Shown here piece by piece: positions 27,922 to 36,841 of a stretch of 47,136 bases of DNA; the stretch's first letter is position 1, and the number at the start of each line of letters is the position of its first letter. Both the position numbers and the translations under genes were made by a program. This DNA comes from Candidatus Omnitrophota bacterium (GTDB lineage Bacteria > Omnitrophota > Gorgyraeia > JAGLLT01). The notes under the pieces were generated by a model. The model saw only the letters and a list, made by a program, of their open reading frames with translations, searched no databases and was not told the origin of the DNA. The stretch is from contig DAOVJY010000007.1 in NCBI GenBank assembly GCA_030632085.1, positions 8,001 through 55,136 on the forward strand. The letters are read 5' to 3'.

Positions 27922-28635
27922 ATGAAAGATCAGATTAAAACATTAAAACAACTTCAAGATATCGACGTAAGGATTTTTGCCTTTAAAGATGAGGAGCAGC
28001 GCCTTCCTGAAGAATTGAAACAGGAATTACAGGCCCTCGAAGACTGTAAATCGGTTTTAGCTCAAATAGAAGCCGATTTAAAAGATATGCAGGTTTCTCA
28101 TAAGGAGAAAGAAGTTGTCCTTTTGACAAAGGAAGAACATATAAAAAAGCTGCAGGGGCAGTTATATCAAGTCAAAAAGAATGATGAGTATAGAGCGCTG
28201 GAAAATGAAATTGCTTCAACCAAGGCGGACAATTCAATAATTGAAGAAGAAATTTTGAAGTTACTGGACAGTACCGATGAAAAGAAACAAGAAGCACAAC
28301 TTAAGAGACAGGATGTATTAGATGCCGAGACAGAGTTAACAGCAAAAGAGGCAAAAGTAAAAGAGAGAGTTACTCAGTTGGGTCTGGAAATAGAAAGTTT
28401 AGGCCAGGAAAGATCTAAAATTGCCGCTAATATAAATAAAGAAATTATAGATGTGTATGAGAGGATAATTCAGTCAAAAAAAGATCAGTTAGCGGTTGTG
28501 CGCATAAAAGATTCCGCTTGCCAGGGTTGTTTTATGCATATCAGGCCGCAATTAATTAACGAAGTAAAACTGGGCAAAGATTTAATTTTGTGTGAGAGTT
28601 GCGCTAGAATACTTTATATTGATGAGAAGCAGTGA
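27922..28635 (+). CDS. Zinc-ribbon coiled-coil protein (DUF164 / CT398-like)
   Basis: 237 residues. Residues about 5-180 are a long antiparallel coiled coil rich in Glu, Lys and Gln, with the family landmark KKNDEYRALENEI near residues 90-102. The C-terminal zinc ribbon has C200-x2-C203 and C224-x2-C227. Homologues such as chlamydial CT398 bind other proteins through the coiled coil; the general function remains uncertain. The gene often sits near NIF3, dnaG and rpoD genes in bacteria. Here it starts 8 bases after tRNA-Val and is 9 bases upstream of the RNase H gene. Confidence 0.9.
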   Translation: MKDQIKTLKQLQDIDVRIFAFKDEEQRLPEELKQELQALEDCKSVLAQIEADLKDMQVSHKEKEVVLLTKEEHIKKLQGQLYQVKKNDEYRALENEIASTKADNSIIEEEILKLLDSTDEKKQEAQLKRQDVLDAETELTAKEAKVKERVTQLGLEIESLGQERSKIAANINKEIIDVYERIIQSKKDQLAVVRIKDSACQGCFMHIRPQLINEVKLGKDLILCESCARILYIDEKQ

Positions 28636-28644
28636 GGGTTTAAA

Positions 28645-29046
28645 ATGGAGCTAACTATTTTTACAGATGGAGCAAGTCAGGGAAATCCCGGGCATGCCGG
28701 TATTGGTGTAGTGGTTCTTGATTCCAAAGGTAAGAAGATAAGAGAGGTATCTCAATATATTGGCCAGGCGAGTAATAATGTAGCTGAGTATACAGCGGTG
28801 ATTATAGGTTTAATTGAAGCTGTCTCATTAAAAAGTAAGAAACTTACATTAAAAACAGATAGCGAGTTAGTTGTGCGGCAATTAAATGGAGTATATAAAG
28901 TTAAAAGCGACAACATTAAAACTCTTTTTTTTATAGCTTCAAATTTGAAAAAATTATTTAATAATCTTTCAATAACACACATTTCCCGTGAATTAAATAA
29001 AGACGCTGATAGTTTAGCAAGCGGTGCCGCTTCGAGAAGAATTTAA
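28645..29046 (+). CDS. rnhA: Ribonuclease HI family protein
   Basis: 133 residues, a compact RNase H fold that degrades RNA in RNA-DNA hybrids. The catalytic acidic residues are in place: D8 in FTDGASQGNPG, E48 in NNVAEYTAV, D72 in LKTDSELVVRQLNG and D122 in NKDADSLA. It belongs to the archaeal/Sto-like short RNase HI group rather than the E. coli type, because it lacks the basic protrusion. It follows the zinc-ribbon gene by 9 bases, and a terminator follows it. Confidence 0.92.
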   Translation: MELTIFTDGASQGNPGHAGIGVVVLDSKGKKIREVSQYIGQASNNVAEYTAVIIGLIEAVSLKSKKLTLKTDSELVVRQLNGVYKVKSDNIKTLFFIASNLKKLFNNLSITHISRELNKDADSLASGAASRRI

Positions 29047-29064
29047 AATATGTAATTTGTTATT

Positions 29065-29110
29065 CCGGAAGAATTTTTGATATTTTTTAAATATTCTCCG
29101 GTTTTTTTTA
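29065..29110 (+). terminator. Intrinsic terminator after rnhA
   Basis: CCGG-(A)-AGAAT (29065-29074) pairs with ATTCT-CCGG (ending 29101) around an A/T-rich loop with one bulged A, followed by eight Ts. It isolates the dcw operon from upstream transcription. Confidence 0.8.
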
Positions 29111-29192
29111 TTCCAAATCCTCCACATAGCGGGTAAATGTCCTAAACTCCCACAACCTATTGTGTTTCAATGAAAAAAGTCTTGTTTTGCTC

Positions 29193-29221
29193 TTGACAGG
29201 CCTTGCTGTGTAATGTATAAT
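29193..29221 (+). promoter_or_regulatory. Consensus promoter of the dcw operon (Pmra)
   Basis: Exact TTGACA (29193-29198), 17-base spacer, exact TATAAT (29216-29221). It lies 35 bases before the mraZ ATG. All genes from mraZ to ftsA run in the same direction with minimal gaps and could be read from it. Confidence 0.9.
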
Positions 29222-29223
29222 TT

Positions 29224-29249
29224 GTGGTATGAAGTGGTGGAAAGTGGAG
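29224..29249 (+). promoter_or_regulatory. MraZ operator: three GTGG boxes with 10-bp period
   Basis: GTGG occurs at 29224-29227, 29234-29237 and 29244-29247, exactly one helical turn apart; the last two units are AAGTGGTGGA and AAGTGGAGGA. MraZ of other bacteria binds direct repeats of this kind at its own promoter. The boxes cover the predicted start point and merge with the GGAGG ribosome site of mraZ, so binding would block transcription start. Confidence 0.8.
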
Positions 29250-29256
29250 GAATAAA

Positions 29257-29706
29257 ATGTTTTACGGTGAATACCAACATACAATTGATAATAAAGGGCG
29301 ATTAATCATACCCGCAAAATTCCGCCAGATTAGCAAAGAAAGTTACGTTGAAAAATTCTTTGTCACCCGCGGCTTGGATAAATGTCTTTTTGTGTTTACT
29401 GAGGAAGAATGGAGAACTCAGGAGCATAAGTTTAAAAATCTTTCTTTTACCAAAAGAGATTCTAGAAAATTTAATCGACTTTTCTTTTCGGGAGCGTTTG
29501 AGGCCTCTATTGATAAGCAAGGCAGAATACTTGTTCCTAAATATTTAAAAGAATACGCTCAAATGAAGCGAGATGTTACCGTAGTTGGTGTTTCTAATAG
29601 ATTTGAGATTTGGGATCAATCTTTGTGGAAGGAATATTACAATAGTACTCAAAGCTCATACGAAGAAATAGCTGAAGATTTATTTGATGGTAATGAAGAA
29701 AACTAG
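29257..29706 (+). CDS. mraZ: Transcriptional regulator MraZ
   Basis: 149 residues with two AbrB-like SpoVT repeats. Repeat one holds FYGEYQHTIDNKGRLIIPAKFR and repeat two holds FSGAFEASIDKQGRILVPKYLKEY, each with the DxxGR motif that contacts DNA. MraZ forms a ring and binds repeated GTGG/TGGG boxes to control the dcw operon. Three such boxes lie immediately upstream, so autoregulation is strongly suggested. First gene of the cluster, with GGAGG seven bases before the ATG. Confidence 0.96.
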   Translation: MFYGEYQHTIDNKGRLIIPAKFRQISKESYVEKFFVTRGLDKCLFVFTEEEWRTQEHKFKNLSFTKRDSRKFNRLFFSGAFEASIDKQGRILVPKYLKEYAQMKRDVTVVGVSNRFEIWDQSLWKEYYNSTQSSYEEIAEDLFDGNEEN

Positions 29707-29724
29707 GGGGTAGGGTGAAGGAAT

Positions 29725-29922
29725 ATGAAAAAACGCATAAGAATTTGTATAAGCACGAACAAGCACTTTGATTTTGCGGAGCTGGGAATACCGATGGAGG
29801 TATTTAGGAAGCGCAGAGCCCTTCACCGACAGGATGATCTTCACTTTAATTCATTTACAATGAAGATGGTCAGGTCGTCTAATGCCGCACGTTGGGTTGA
29901 TACTCTCGTAAATACAAAGTAA
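29725..29922 (+). CDS. Small basic protein of unknown function between mraZ and rsmH
   Basis: 65 residues, Arg/Lys/His rich (MKKRIRICISTNK, RKRRALHRQDD). GAAGGA lies upstream of the ATG, and the frame fills the 234-base gap between mraZ and rsmH on the operon strand. I recognise no domain, signal or membrane segment. It could be a lineage-specific operon protein or a chance frame; the ribosome site and position favour a real gene. Confidence 0.45.
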   Translation: MKKRIRICISTNKHFDFAELGIPMEVFRKRRALHRQDDLHFNSFTMKMVRSSNAARWVDTLVNTK

Positions 29923-29940
29923 GCACCCTTGGGGAATAAG

Positions 29941-30831
29941 ATGGTGCATAAGCCGGTTTTAGTTGAAGAAGTAATTGACAACCTTAATTTGCAGAGCGGG
30001 GATGTGGTTGTTGATTGTACGGTTGGAGCTGGAGGCCACAGTTTAAAAATGCTCCAGCACATTGCTCCAGCCGGCAGGTTGATAGGTATTGATCAAGATC
30101 GTGATATCTTGAAGATCGCTTCTGAGAATTTGAAGCACTATAAAGATAATATAGATTTGCTCTATGGTAATTTCAAGGATATAGATAGTCTTCTTAAGAG
30201 CATAGGAATAAAAAGGGTGGATGCGGTTCTATATGATTTGGGTGTTTCCTCATTGCAGCTTGATACGCCCGAGAGGGGCTTTAGTTTTAAGTCGGACGGG
30301 CCTCTGGATATGCGCATGGATAAGGCGGCGGCGATTTCAGCATTTGACTTAGTGAATAATTTGCCTAGGTATGAGCTGAGGAAAATATTAAGCCGATACG
30401 GGCAGGAAAGATATGCCGGTAAGATTGCAAATTTGATTGTTGAAAAAAGGAAGATAGCACCAATAGAATCAACAGCAGTTTTAAGTCATATAGCTGCAGA
30501 AGCTTATCCTTATAGAGCTAGATTTACCAGGATTCACCCGGCAACAAGGATATTTCAAGCCTTGAGGATAGCTGTTAATAGTGAATTGGATAACTTGGAA
30601 ACAAGTCTTGATAAAGCAGTCAACATATTAAATACACAAGGCCGACTGGGAGTGATTGCTTTTCATTCACTCGAAGATAGAATTATAAAAAATACATTTA
30701 AGCGCTATGCGTCAGAACAGTTAGTGAAGATTATAACTAAAAAACCTATAAGACCTGAAAATAAAGAAATCGCTGATAATCCTAGAGCCAGAAGTGCCAG
30801 GCTAAGAGTGGCAGAAAAAGTAAAGGTATAA
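29941..30831 (+). CDS. rsmH: 16S rRNA (cytosine-1402-N4)-methyltransferase RsmH
   Basis: Methylates C1402 in the ribosomal P site. I chose the ATG at 29941 (296 residues), since MVHKPVLVEEVIDNL is the normal family start; an in-frame TTG 12 bases earlier is possible but less likely. AdoMet motifs are VVDCTVGAGGHS and LIGIDQD. Later signatures are LYDLGVSSLQLDTPERGFSF, DMRMD, RIHPATRIFQALRIAVN and IAFHSLEDRI. It precedes the ftsL-like gene by 2 bases, the usual dcw position. Confidence 0.97.
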   Translation: MVHKPVLVEEVIDNLNLQSGDVVVDCTVGAGGHSLKMLQHIAPAGRLIGIDQDRDILKIASENLKHYKDNIDLLYGNFKDIDSLLKSIGIKRVDAVLYDLGVSSLQLDTPERGFSFKSDGPLDMRMDKAAAISAFDLVNNLPRYELRKILSRYGQERYAGKIANLIVEKRKIAPIESTAVLSHIAAEAYPYRARFTRIHPATRIFQALRIAVNSELDNLETSLDKAVNILNTQGRLGVIAFHSLEDRIIKNTFKRYASEQLVKIITKKPIRPENKEIADNPRARSARLRVAEKVKV

Positions 30832-30833
30832 AA

Positions 30834-31214
30834 ATGAGGCCAATGTCGAAATTCTTAATTCTCTTAATTTTTTCAACAGTGTTATCTCTCTATTATGTGA
30901 GTCAACAGAGTGCGTTGTTGAGTTTAAGTTACGAAATAGGGCAGGACCGTTCAATGATTAACAGGCTGCTTGACCAAAACAACATTCTTGTATATAATAC
31001 TTGTAAGCTTAAATCACCTAATAGTCTTGAGAAAGCGTTGGTGGCCGAGAATATACTTTTAAGTTCTCCCGATAAGGATCAAATTATTTATTTAGCAGAT
31101 ACTTCGGTGTTCCAGCCGGAAAAATCCAGCAATGTTCCGAGATTATTGAATATATTGAGTTTTAATCAACGCGCGGAAGCTGATTTGCTGAAAGATTCAA
31201 AATCTAAAAAGTAA
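30834..31214 (+). CDS. ftsL: FtsL-like cell division protein
   Basis: 126 residues with one N-terminal membrane helix (about 6-24) followed by a polar, probably coiled segment (about 30-75). Sequence similarity to FtsL is weak, as is usual for this protein. Its position between rsmH and ftsI, its size and its bitopic topology support the name. FtsL helps recruit and activate FtsWI at the septum with FtsB and FtsQ. No ftsB is seen nearby. Confidence 0.7.
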   Translation: MRPMSKFLILLIFSTVLSLYYVSQQSALLSLSYEIGQDRSMINRLLDQNNILVYNTCKLKSPNSLEKALVAENILLSSPDKDQIIYLADTSVFQPEKSSNVPRLLNILSFNQRAEADLLKDSKSKK

Positions 31215-31244
31215 AAAGTATTTCCAAAAAAAATAGTAATTACT

Positions 31245-32927
31245 GTGCATGAAAGAACCTATAATTCACGTTCCCTTAGGATATATATATTATTTCTTAT
31301 CCTTCCTTTGCTCGTTTTAGGCGGGCGCTTATTTTATTTACAAGTAATAAAATCATATCAATTTGGAGCCTTGGCGGAAGGGCAGCATACTTTTTATTAC
31401 AAAATTCCCCCCAAGAGAGGCAAGATATTGGATTCAAAGCTAAGGGATATAGCTGTCAGTTTTGATATTGCGTCTTGTTATGCAAATCCAAGGAGAATTG
31501 AGAATAAAGATGAAGCCGCGCGGAAGATATCAGAGTACTTTGGTGTAAATTATGACGATATCCGCGGTAGATTAGCTAAAGACAAAGCATTTGTGTGGAT
31601 AAAAAGATACATTAGCCGGCAAGAGAGTGAAAGTATCGGTGAATTAGATGGATGTCATCTTGGACTTATAAAAGAAAGTAAGAGGTTTTATCCGGACGAT
31701 GAACTGACTGCTCACGTCGTTGGCTTTGTAGGAATTGATAATACGGGATTAGAGGGATTAGAATTATACTACAATGATTATTTAAAGGGCAGCACCGGAT
31801 TAAGTTTAGTTGGCCGTGATGCTAAGGGCAGGCATATTGAATCAGAATCTGAGACCATATATGAAGCCTTAGACGGCCTCAACGTGGTTTTGACAATAGA
31901 CAAATATATTCAGTATGTAGCTGAAAGAGAACTGGAGAAGGCATATAAAAAATATAAGGCAAAGGGCGGAACTATTATAGTTATGAACTCCCTCAACGGT
32001 GAAGTTTTAGCTATGGCAAGCAGGCCCACTTATAACCCTAATGACTTTAATAGTAGTCCAATTGATTCCAGGCGCAATAGAGCGGTTTGTGACATATTTG
32101 AACCTGGTTCGGTTTTTAAAATTGTTACTGCCTCAATAGCTCTGGATGAAGATGTGGTTTCTGTAGATGAAACTATATATTGTGAAAATGGAGCTTATAA
32201 AGTTGCCAGTCATGTGTTGCACGATCATAAGCCCTATAAAAACTTATCCTTTAAAGGTGTTATTGAACATTCTTCCAATATAGGTACTGTTAAGGTAGCT
32301 TTGAGATTAGATAAGACTATTTTTTATAATTATATGCTCCGCTTTGGTTTTGGATCAAAAACAGGCATTGATTTGCCCATGGAAGAAATAGGGATAGTTA
32401 AAGATCCCACTAAATGGTCAAAGATTTCAATAGCAGCCATACCTATCGGGCAGGAAATTGCTGTTACCGCTTTGCAGATGGTTACGGCTATAGCTGTAAT
32501 TGCTAATGATGGCTATTTGGTCCAGCCACATTTAGTTAAATATATTAATGATAATAATGGTAATATTGTAAAAGAATTTGATTATCCAATTAAGCACCGG
32601 GTTATAAGCCGCAAAACGAGTGATTATATGAAAGATATCATGCAAACCGTCGTTGAAACGGGAACCGGCAAAAGGGCTAAAGTAAAGGGTTATGTAGTCT
32701 GCGGTAAGACGGGTACGGCTCAAAAGGTAAAACCGTCCGGCGGTTATTCTCATTCGAAGTTTATGGCAACATTTGGCGGTTTTATATTAAGCGATGAAGT
32801 CAATCTGGCAATTATTGTTATTTTGGATGAACCTGGGCCTGTATATTATGGCGGAATTGTTTCAGCTCCCGTATTTAAAAGTGTCGCGAAAGAATCAATT
32901 AAGTACTTGAAACAAGCGGATAATTAA
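31245..32927 (+). CDS. ftsI: Septal peptidoglycan transpeptidase FtsI (PBP3-like)
   Basis: 560 residues. One membrane anchor lies at 11-34. A dimerisation domain includes PPKRGKILDS (55-64), LTAHVVGFVG and GLEGLELYYNDYLKG. The transpeptidase has S289-x2-K292 (SVFK), the SSN triad at 343-345 and K488-T-G. There is no PASTA domain, so it resembles proteobacterial FtsI rather than SpoVD/PBP2x. It cross-links septal wall in partnership with FtsW. The GTG start has no clear ribosome site; a start a few codons further upstream cannot be excluded. Confidence 0.93.
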   Translation: MHERTYNSRSLRIYILFLILPLLVLGGRLFYLQVIKSYQFGALAEGQHTFYYKIPPKRGKILDSKLRDIAVSFDIASCYANPRRIENKDEAARKISEYFGVNYDDIRGRLAKDKAFVWIKRYISRQESESIGELDGCHLGLIKESKRFYPDDELTAHVVGFVGIDNTGLEGLELYYNDYLKGSTGLSLVGRDAKGRHIESESETIYEALDGLNVVLTIDKYIQYVAERELEKAYKKYKAKGGTIIVMNSLNGEVLAMASRPTYNPNDFNSSPIDSRRNRAVCDIFEPGSVFKIVTASIALDEDVVSVDETIYCENGAYKVASHVLHDHKPYKNLSFKGVIEHSSNIGTVKVALRLDKTIFYNYMLRFGFGSKTGIDLPMEEIGIVKDPTKWSKISIAAIPIGQEIAVTALQMVTAIAVIANDGYLVQPHLVKYINDNNGNIVKEFDYPIKHRVISRKTSDYMKDIMQTVVETGTGKRAKVKGYVVCGKTGTAQKVKPSGGYSHSKFMATFGGFILSDEVNLAIIVILDEPGPVYYGGIVSAPVFKSVAKESIKYLKQADN

Positions 32928-32928
32928 A

Positions 32929-34398
32929 ATGAAGAAACTGAAAAATATTCTTAGAGATATAAAGATAAAAAGTGGTCATTATTCAAAAGACATAAGGGTT
33001 AATAGGTTGCAGACGAACTCTAAAAAAGTAAAGAAAGGAGATTTATTCATAGCGGTTAAAGGTCCTTTTTGTGACGGCAATGACTATGTCGCTGAAGCGA
33101 TTTCAAACGGAGCTGTGGCTGTAATAACTCAGAAGCGGTTTAAAGATATAAGAGATAAAGAACGGTTTATTATTGTTGAAAACGTCAAAGAAGCGCTTTT
33201 TAAGGTGATAAATAATTTCTACCCTTCTTTAATTAAGGCTAATATTATAGGAGTAACCGGCACGAACGGAAAGACTACAGTTACATTTCTTTTAAAAAAC
33301 ATTTTAGAAAAAGCCGGGTATAAGTGTGGCCTTATAGGGACTTTAGGCTGGAGGGTATCTCGTGGGCGAGTTAATAAAATTCGCAATACAACACCCGGAC
33401 CGCTTGAGTTGGCAAAAATAATTAATGCCATGCTAATAAAAAAGGTTGAATATATTATTATGGAAGTTTCCTCTCATGCCCTAAGTCAAAACCGCGTAGG
33501 TCATCTTAATTTTAAGGCAGGTATATTTACCAACTTAACTCAAGACCACCTTGATTACCATAAGACCATGAATAATTATTTACAGTCGAAAAAGTTGCTC
33601 TTTGGGAAAATTAGGCATAAAGGATTAGCTATCCTCAATATTGATGATGCGGCATATAAAAGCTTTAAGCAGATAACTAATGGAAAATGTGTTACTTACG
33701 GCTTCAGTCAAAATGCCGATTATAGAGCCAGTGATCTAAGAGTATCTATTGATAAATGCGTTTTTATAATCAAAAGTCCGGGCAAGCCTATTAAAATTCA
33801 AAGCAAGCTTTGCGGTATTTATAACGTTTATAACATGCTGGCCGCTATTAGTTGCGCGATGGAATTAAAGTGCAAAGCGGCGATTATCAAAAGCGCTATA
33901 TGTAATGCCGGAACTGTTCCCGGCAGGCTGCAGAAACTTAAAGGAAAAAAAGAGGAGTATGTCTATATAGACTACGCGCATACACCGGATGCCTTAAAAA
34001 ATGTTACTAATCTTTTATCTTCAGTTAAGAAGCCGGAAAATAAGCTGATATGCCTTTTTGGATGCGGTGGAGACAGAGATAAGAAAAAAAGGCCGAAGAT
34101 GGCTAGAGCGGCGGTTGCAAACTGTGATATGGTTATTATAACCAGCGATAATCCCAGAAACGAAAATGCGGATGATATCATTAATGATATAAAAAGAGGC
34201 ATCAAGAAAAATGATTTAGAAAAGTGCTATTTTATAACGGATAGATTAGAAGCAATAAAAAAAGCTGTTAAATTCGCGAATAAAGGGGACATTGTTTTAA
34301 TAGCCGGTAAGGGGCACGAAGAATATCAAGTTATTAAAAATAAAATTATTCCCTTTTCAGATTATAATGTTGCCGGGAAAATATTGAATGAAAAGTAA
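32929..34398 (+). CDS. murE: UDP-MurNAc-tripeptide synthetase MurE (meso-DAP type)
   Basis: Adds the third amino acid to UDP-MurNAc-Ala-Glu in the cytosol. In 489 residues the ATP site GTNGKTT (111-117), the NTTPGPLEL region (153-161), HALSQNR and NLTQDHLDYH are visible. DNPR at 407-410 is the motif that selects meso-diaminopimelate rather than lysine, so the wall is predicted to be the DAP type. Overlaps murF by 11 bases. Confidence 0.96.
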   Translation: MKKLKNILRDIKIKSGHYSKDIRVNRLQTNSKKVKKGDLFIAVKGPFCDGNDYVAEAISNGAVAVITQKRFKDIRDKERFIIVENVKEALFKVINNFYPSLIKANIIGVTGTNGKTTVTFLLKNILEKAGYKCGLIGTLGWRVSRGRVNKIRNTTPGPLELAKIINAMLIKKVEYIIMEVSSHALSQNRVGHLNFKAGIFTNLTQDHLDYHKTMNNYLQSKKLLFGKIRHKGLAILNIDDAAYKSFKQITNGKCVTYGFSQNADYRASDLRVSIDKCVFIIKSPGKPIKIQSKLCGIYNVYNMLAAISCAMELKCKAAIIKSAICNAGTVPGRLQKLKGKKEEYVYIDYAHTPDALKNVTNLLSSVKKPENKLICLFGCGGDRDKKKRPKMARAAVANCDMVIITSDNPRNENADDIINDIKRGIKKNDLEKCYFITDRLEAIKKAVKFANKGDIVLIAGKGHEEYQVIKNKIIPFSDYNVAGKILNEK

Positions 34399-35779
34399 AA
34401 TAATTCTTACAGCTAAAGATATCATTAAGAAGACTGGGGGAAAATTGATATCCGGTGTTTTGTCATCCGCGGTGGCTGGTTTTGAGATTGATAGCCGCAG
34501 GTTAAAAAAAGGCCAGGCATTTATTGCTATTAAAGGTGAGCAAGCTGATGGGCATAACTATATCGCGGCCGCTTACAAAAAAGGCTGTCGTTTTTTTATA
34601 GTCAGCCGTCAAATACAATTAGATAAATTTGATTCAAAGCTTACAGTTATTAAGGTAAAAAATACCGCTAAAGCCTTATTTGACATCGCCGCTCTAAAAA
34701 GGAAAAAGTCAAAGGTAATAGTGATCGCGGTTACCGGTTCCTGCGGTAAGACAACAACTAAAGAAATGCTTTCGTTGATTTTATCAGAACGTTACATAGT
34801 TTTAAAAAATGAAGGAAACTTTAATAATCAATACGGTTTACCATTGACTCTATGTAACTTGCAAGCAAGACATCAAGTCGCGGTGCTTGAGATGGGGATG
34901 AATCATCCCGGTGAAATCAAAAGGCTTAACCGGCTGGCTCGAGCTGATATTGGAATTATAACTTGCGTTCATCCGGTTCATCTAAAGTTTTTTAAAAGTA
35001 TTAAACATATTGCTAAAACTAAGTGGGAATTAATTCAGACTTTAAAGGGTCGAAAAGTAGCTATAGTTAATTTTGATTCTGAGGCACTCAAGCCGCTGGC
35101 AAAAAAATATAGCGGGAGAATAATTTCATTCGCGATAAATAACTCCGCGGATTATAAAGCTGCTGATATAATAATAAAAGATGAGTCTCTCAATTTTAAA
35201 GTAGGCAACCGGCAAAAAATTTCACTCAATATATTAGGAGGTTTTAATATCTATAACGCTTTAGCTGCTATCGCGGCCGCCCGCGAGTTGGGAGTGAGCT
35301 ATGAGATAATAAAGCGAAAATTGAAAACCTTTAAACTCTTGCCCATGCGTATGCAGAGTATTTATTGTAATGGAGTTAAATTTATTAATGATGGTTATAA
35401 CTCTAATCCTAAATCGGTAGAGTTAGCGCTTGAAAGTCTACATCTGAAGCAACTAAGCGGGAAAAAGATTGTGGTTTTGTCTGATATGCTGGAATTAGGC
35501 CGGCACAGTCGTAAATATCATGAGGATATCGGGAAGCTCGCGGCTGCTTCTAAAATAGACATACTTATCACTTATGGAGAGCACGCGGGTTGGTATTCGC
35601 AAGCCGCCAAAAAAGCCGGCATGCTTAAGAAGAATGTTTTTTTTCTTAAAAATAAGGAAGAGGTTACCTCTTTATTGTTAAAGAAGGTGAAAAAAGGTGA
35701 TATAGTTCTTTTGAAGGGCTCGCGCTTAATGAAAACAGAGGAGATTGTAGAATGCTTTATGAATTCTTATACCCCCTAA
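34388..35779 (+). CDS. murF: UDP-MurNAc-tripeptide:D-Ala-D-Ala ligase MurF
   Basis: Completes the UDP-MurNAc-pentapeptide. 463 residues with the three-domain Mur ligase plan: SRRLKKGQAFIAIKGEQADGHNYI in the N-domain, the P-loop VTGSCGKTTTKEM (about 115-127), NFNNQYGLPLTL, AVLEMGMNHPGEI, NIYNALAAIAAARELG and in the last domain FINDGYNSNPKS. The DGYNSNP motif distinguishes MurF from MurE. It overlaps murE by 11 bases and mraY by 28. Confidence 0.96.
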   Translation: MKSKIILTAKDIIKKTGGKLISGVLSSAVAGFEIDSRRLKKGQAFIAIKGEQADGHNYIAAAYKKGCRFFIVSRQIQLDKFDSKLTVIKVKNTAKALFDIAALKRKKSKVIVIAVTGSCGKTTTKEMLSLILSERYIVLKNEGNFNNQYGLPLTLCNLQARHQVAVLEMGMNHPGEIKRLNRLARADIGIITCVHPVHLKFFKSIKHIAKTKWELIQTLKGRKVAIVNFDSEALKPLAKKYSGRIISFAINNSADYKAADIIIKDESLNFKVGNRQKISLNILGGFNIYNALAAIAAARELGVSYEIIKRKLKTFKLLPMRMQSIYCNGVKFINDGYNSNPKSVELALESLHLKQLSGKKIVVLSDMLELGRHSRKYHEDIGKLAAASKIDILITYGEHAGWYSQAAKKAGMLKKNVFFLKNKEEVTSLLLKKVKKGDIVLLKGSRLMKTEEIVECFMNSYTP

Positions 35780-36840
35780 GAGATTATTGGTTTGGATTTA
35801 ATGTTGTGCGATATATTACCTTTAGATCAATTATGGCTGCCATAACAGCTTTTATATTAAGTATTATTGTTGGTCAATATATCATAAATAAACTTGGTAA
35901 ACTTGATATTTGGAACAATACCAGGACGAGTGATTGTCCGGATCTTTATGATCTTCATAAGGAAAAAAAGGACGTGCCGAGCATGGGAGGCCTTATCATA
36001 CTTTTATCAGTTATAATTCCTTGTTTATTGTGGGCCGATCTTAATAACGGTTATGTTATTATTACACTGGCTTCTGTACTCTGGTTTGGCTTTTTAGGTT
36101 TTATTGATGATTATCTAAAAATTTTTAAGCCTCAATCCAAGGGGTTAACTATAGCTACAAAACTTACCGGCCAAATTATTATTTCATTTCTTATAGGGTG
36201 CTATATATATTTTAATCCTGAGATTTCTACCAGGTTAGACATTCCTTTTTGTAAAAATTGCATTGTGAATTTAGGCGCGATGTATATACTTTTTACTACG
36301 ATAGTTATTGTCGGTTGTTCAAACGCGGTTAACTTTACGGATGGACTGGACGGACTGGCTATTGGATGCGTCCTAATGGTTGCTCTTACTTACGCGGGTT
36401 TTAGTTATGTAAGCGGCCATGTACGCATTAGTGATTATTTGCAAATAATATTCATTCCTGATGCTGGAGAATTGGCGATAATATGTTGCGCGATTGTAGG
36501 GGCCTGCCTTGGGTTTCTTTGGTATAATTGCTATCCGGCTTCTATCTTCATGGGGGACACAGGGTCTTTAGCTTTAGGTGGAGCCGTAGGGACTGTAGCC
36601 GTTTTTGTCAAAAAAGAGTTAATGCTCTTAATAGTCGGGGGGATATTTGTGATTGAAGCTCTTTCCGTTTTAATACAAATAGTTTTCTATAAAACGAAAG
36701 GGAAGAGGGTGTTTTTAGTCGCGCCCCTTCATCATCATTTTCAACTTAAGGGCTTAAAAGAAACAAAGATTACTGTGCGTTTATGGCTGATAGCGGCTAT
36801 GCTGGCTTTTTTGAGTTTAATTAGTTTAAAACTGAGATAA
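35752..36840 (+). CDS. mraY: Phospho-N-acetylmuramoyl-pentapeptide transferase MraY
   Basis: Integral membrane enzyme (about ten helices, 362 residues) that moves phospho-MurNAc-pentapeptide onto undecaprenyl phosphate, giving lipid I. Diagnostic motifs are KKDVPSMGGLII near residue 65, FIDDYLK (the first aspartate pair), NFTDGLDGLAIG, FMGDTGSLALGG and the HHH loop VAPLHHHFQLKG. The ATG lies 28 bases inside murF. A GGAG lies before it within the murF coding region. Confidence 0.97.
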   Translation: MLYEFLYPLRDYWFGFNVVRYITFRSIMAAITAFILSIIVGQYIINKLGKLDIWNNTRTSDCPDLYDLHKEKKDVPSMGGLIILLSVIIPCLLWADLNNGYVIITLASVLWFGFLGFIDDYLKIFKPQSKGLTIATKLTGQIIISFLIGCYIYFNPEISTRLDIPFCKNCIVNLGAMYILFTTIVIVGCSNAVNFTDGLDGLAIGCVLMVALTYAGFSYVSGHVRISDYLQIIFIPDAGELAIICCAIVGACLGFLWYNCYPASIFMGDTGSLALGGAVGTVAVFVKKELMLLIVGGIFVIEALSVLIQIVFYKTKGKRVFLVAPLHHHFQLKGLKETKITVRLWLIAAMLAFLSLISLKLR

Positions 36841-36841
36841 T

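Noticed and set aside
29047-29192. RNase P RNA (rnpB), sometimes found near DUF164 genes
   Set aside because: The gap is too short and shows only a terminator and promoter.
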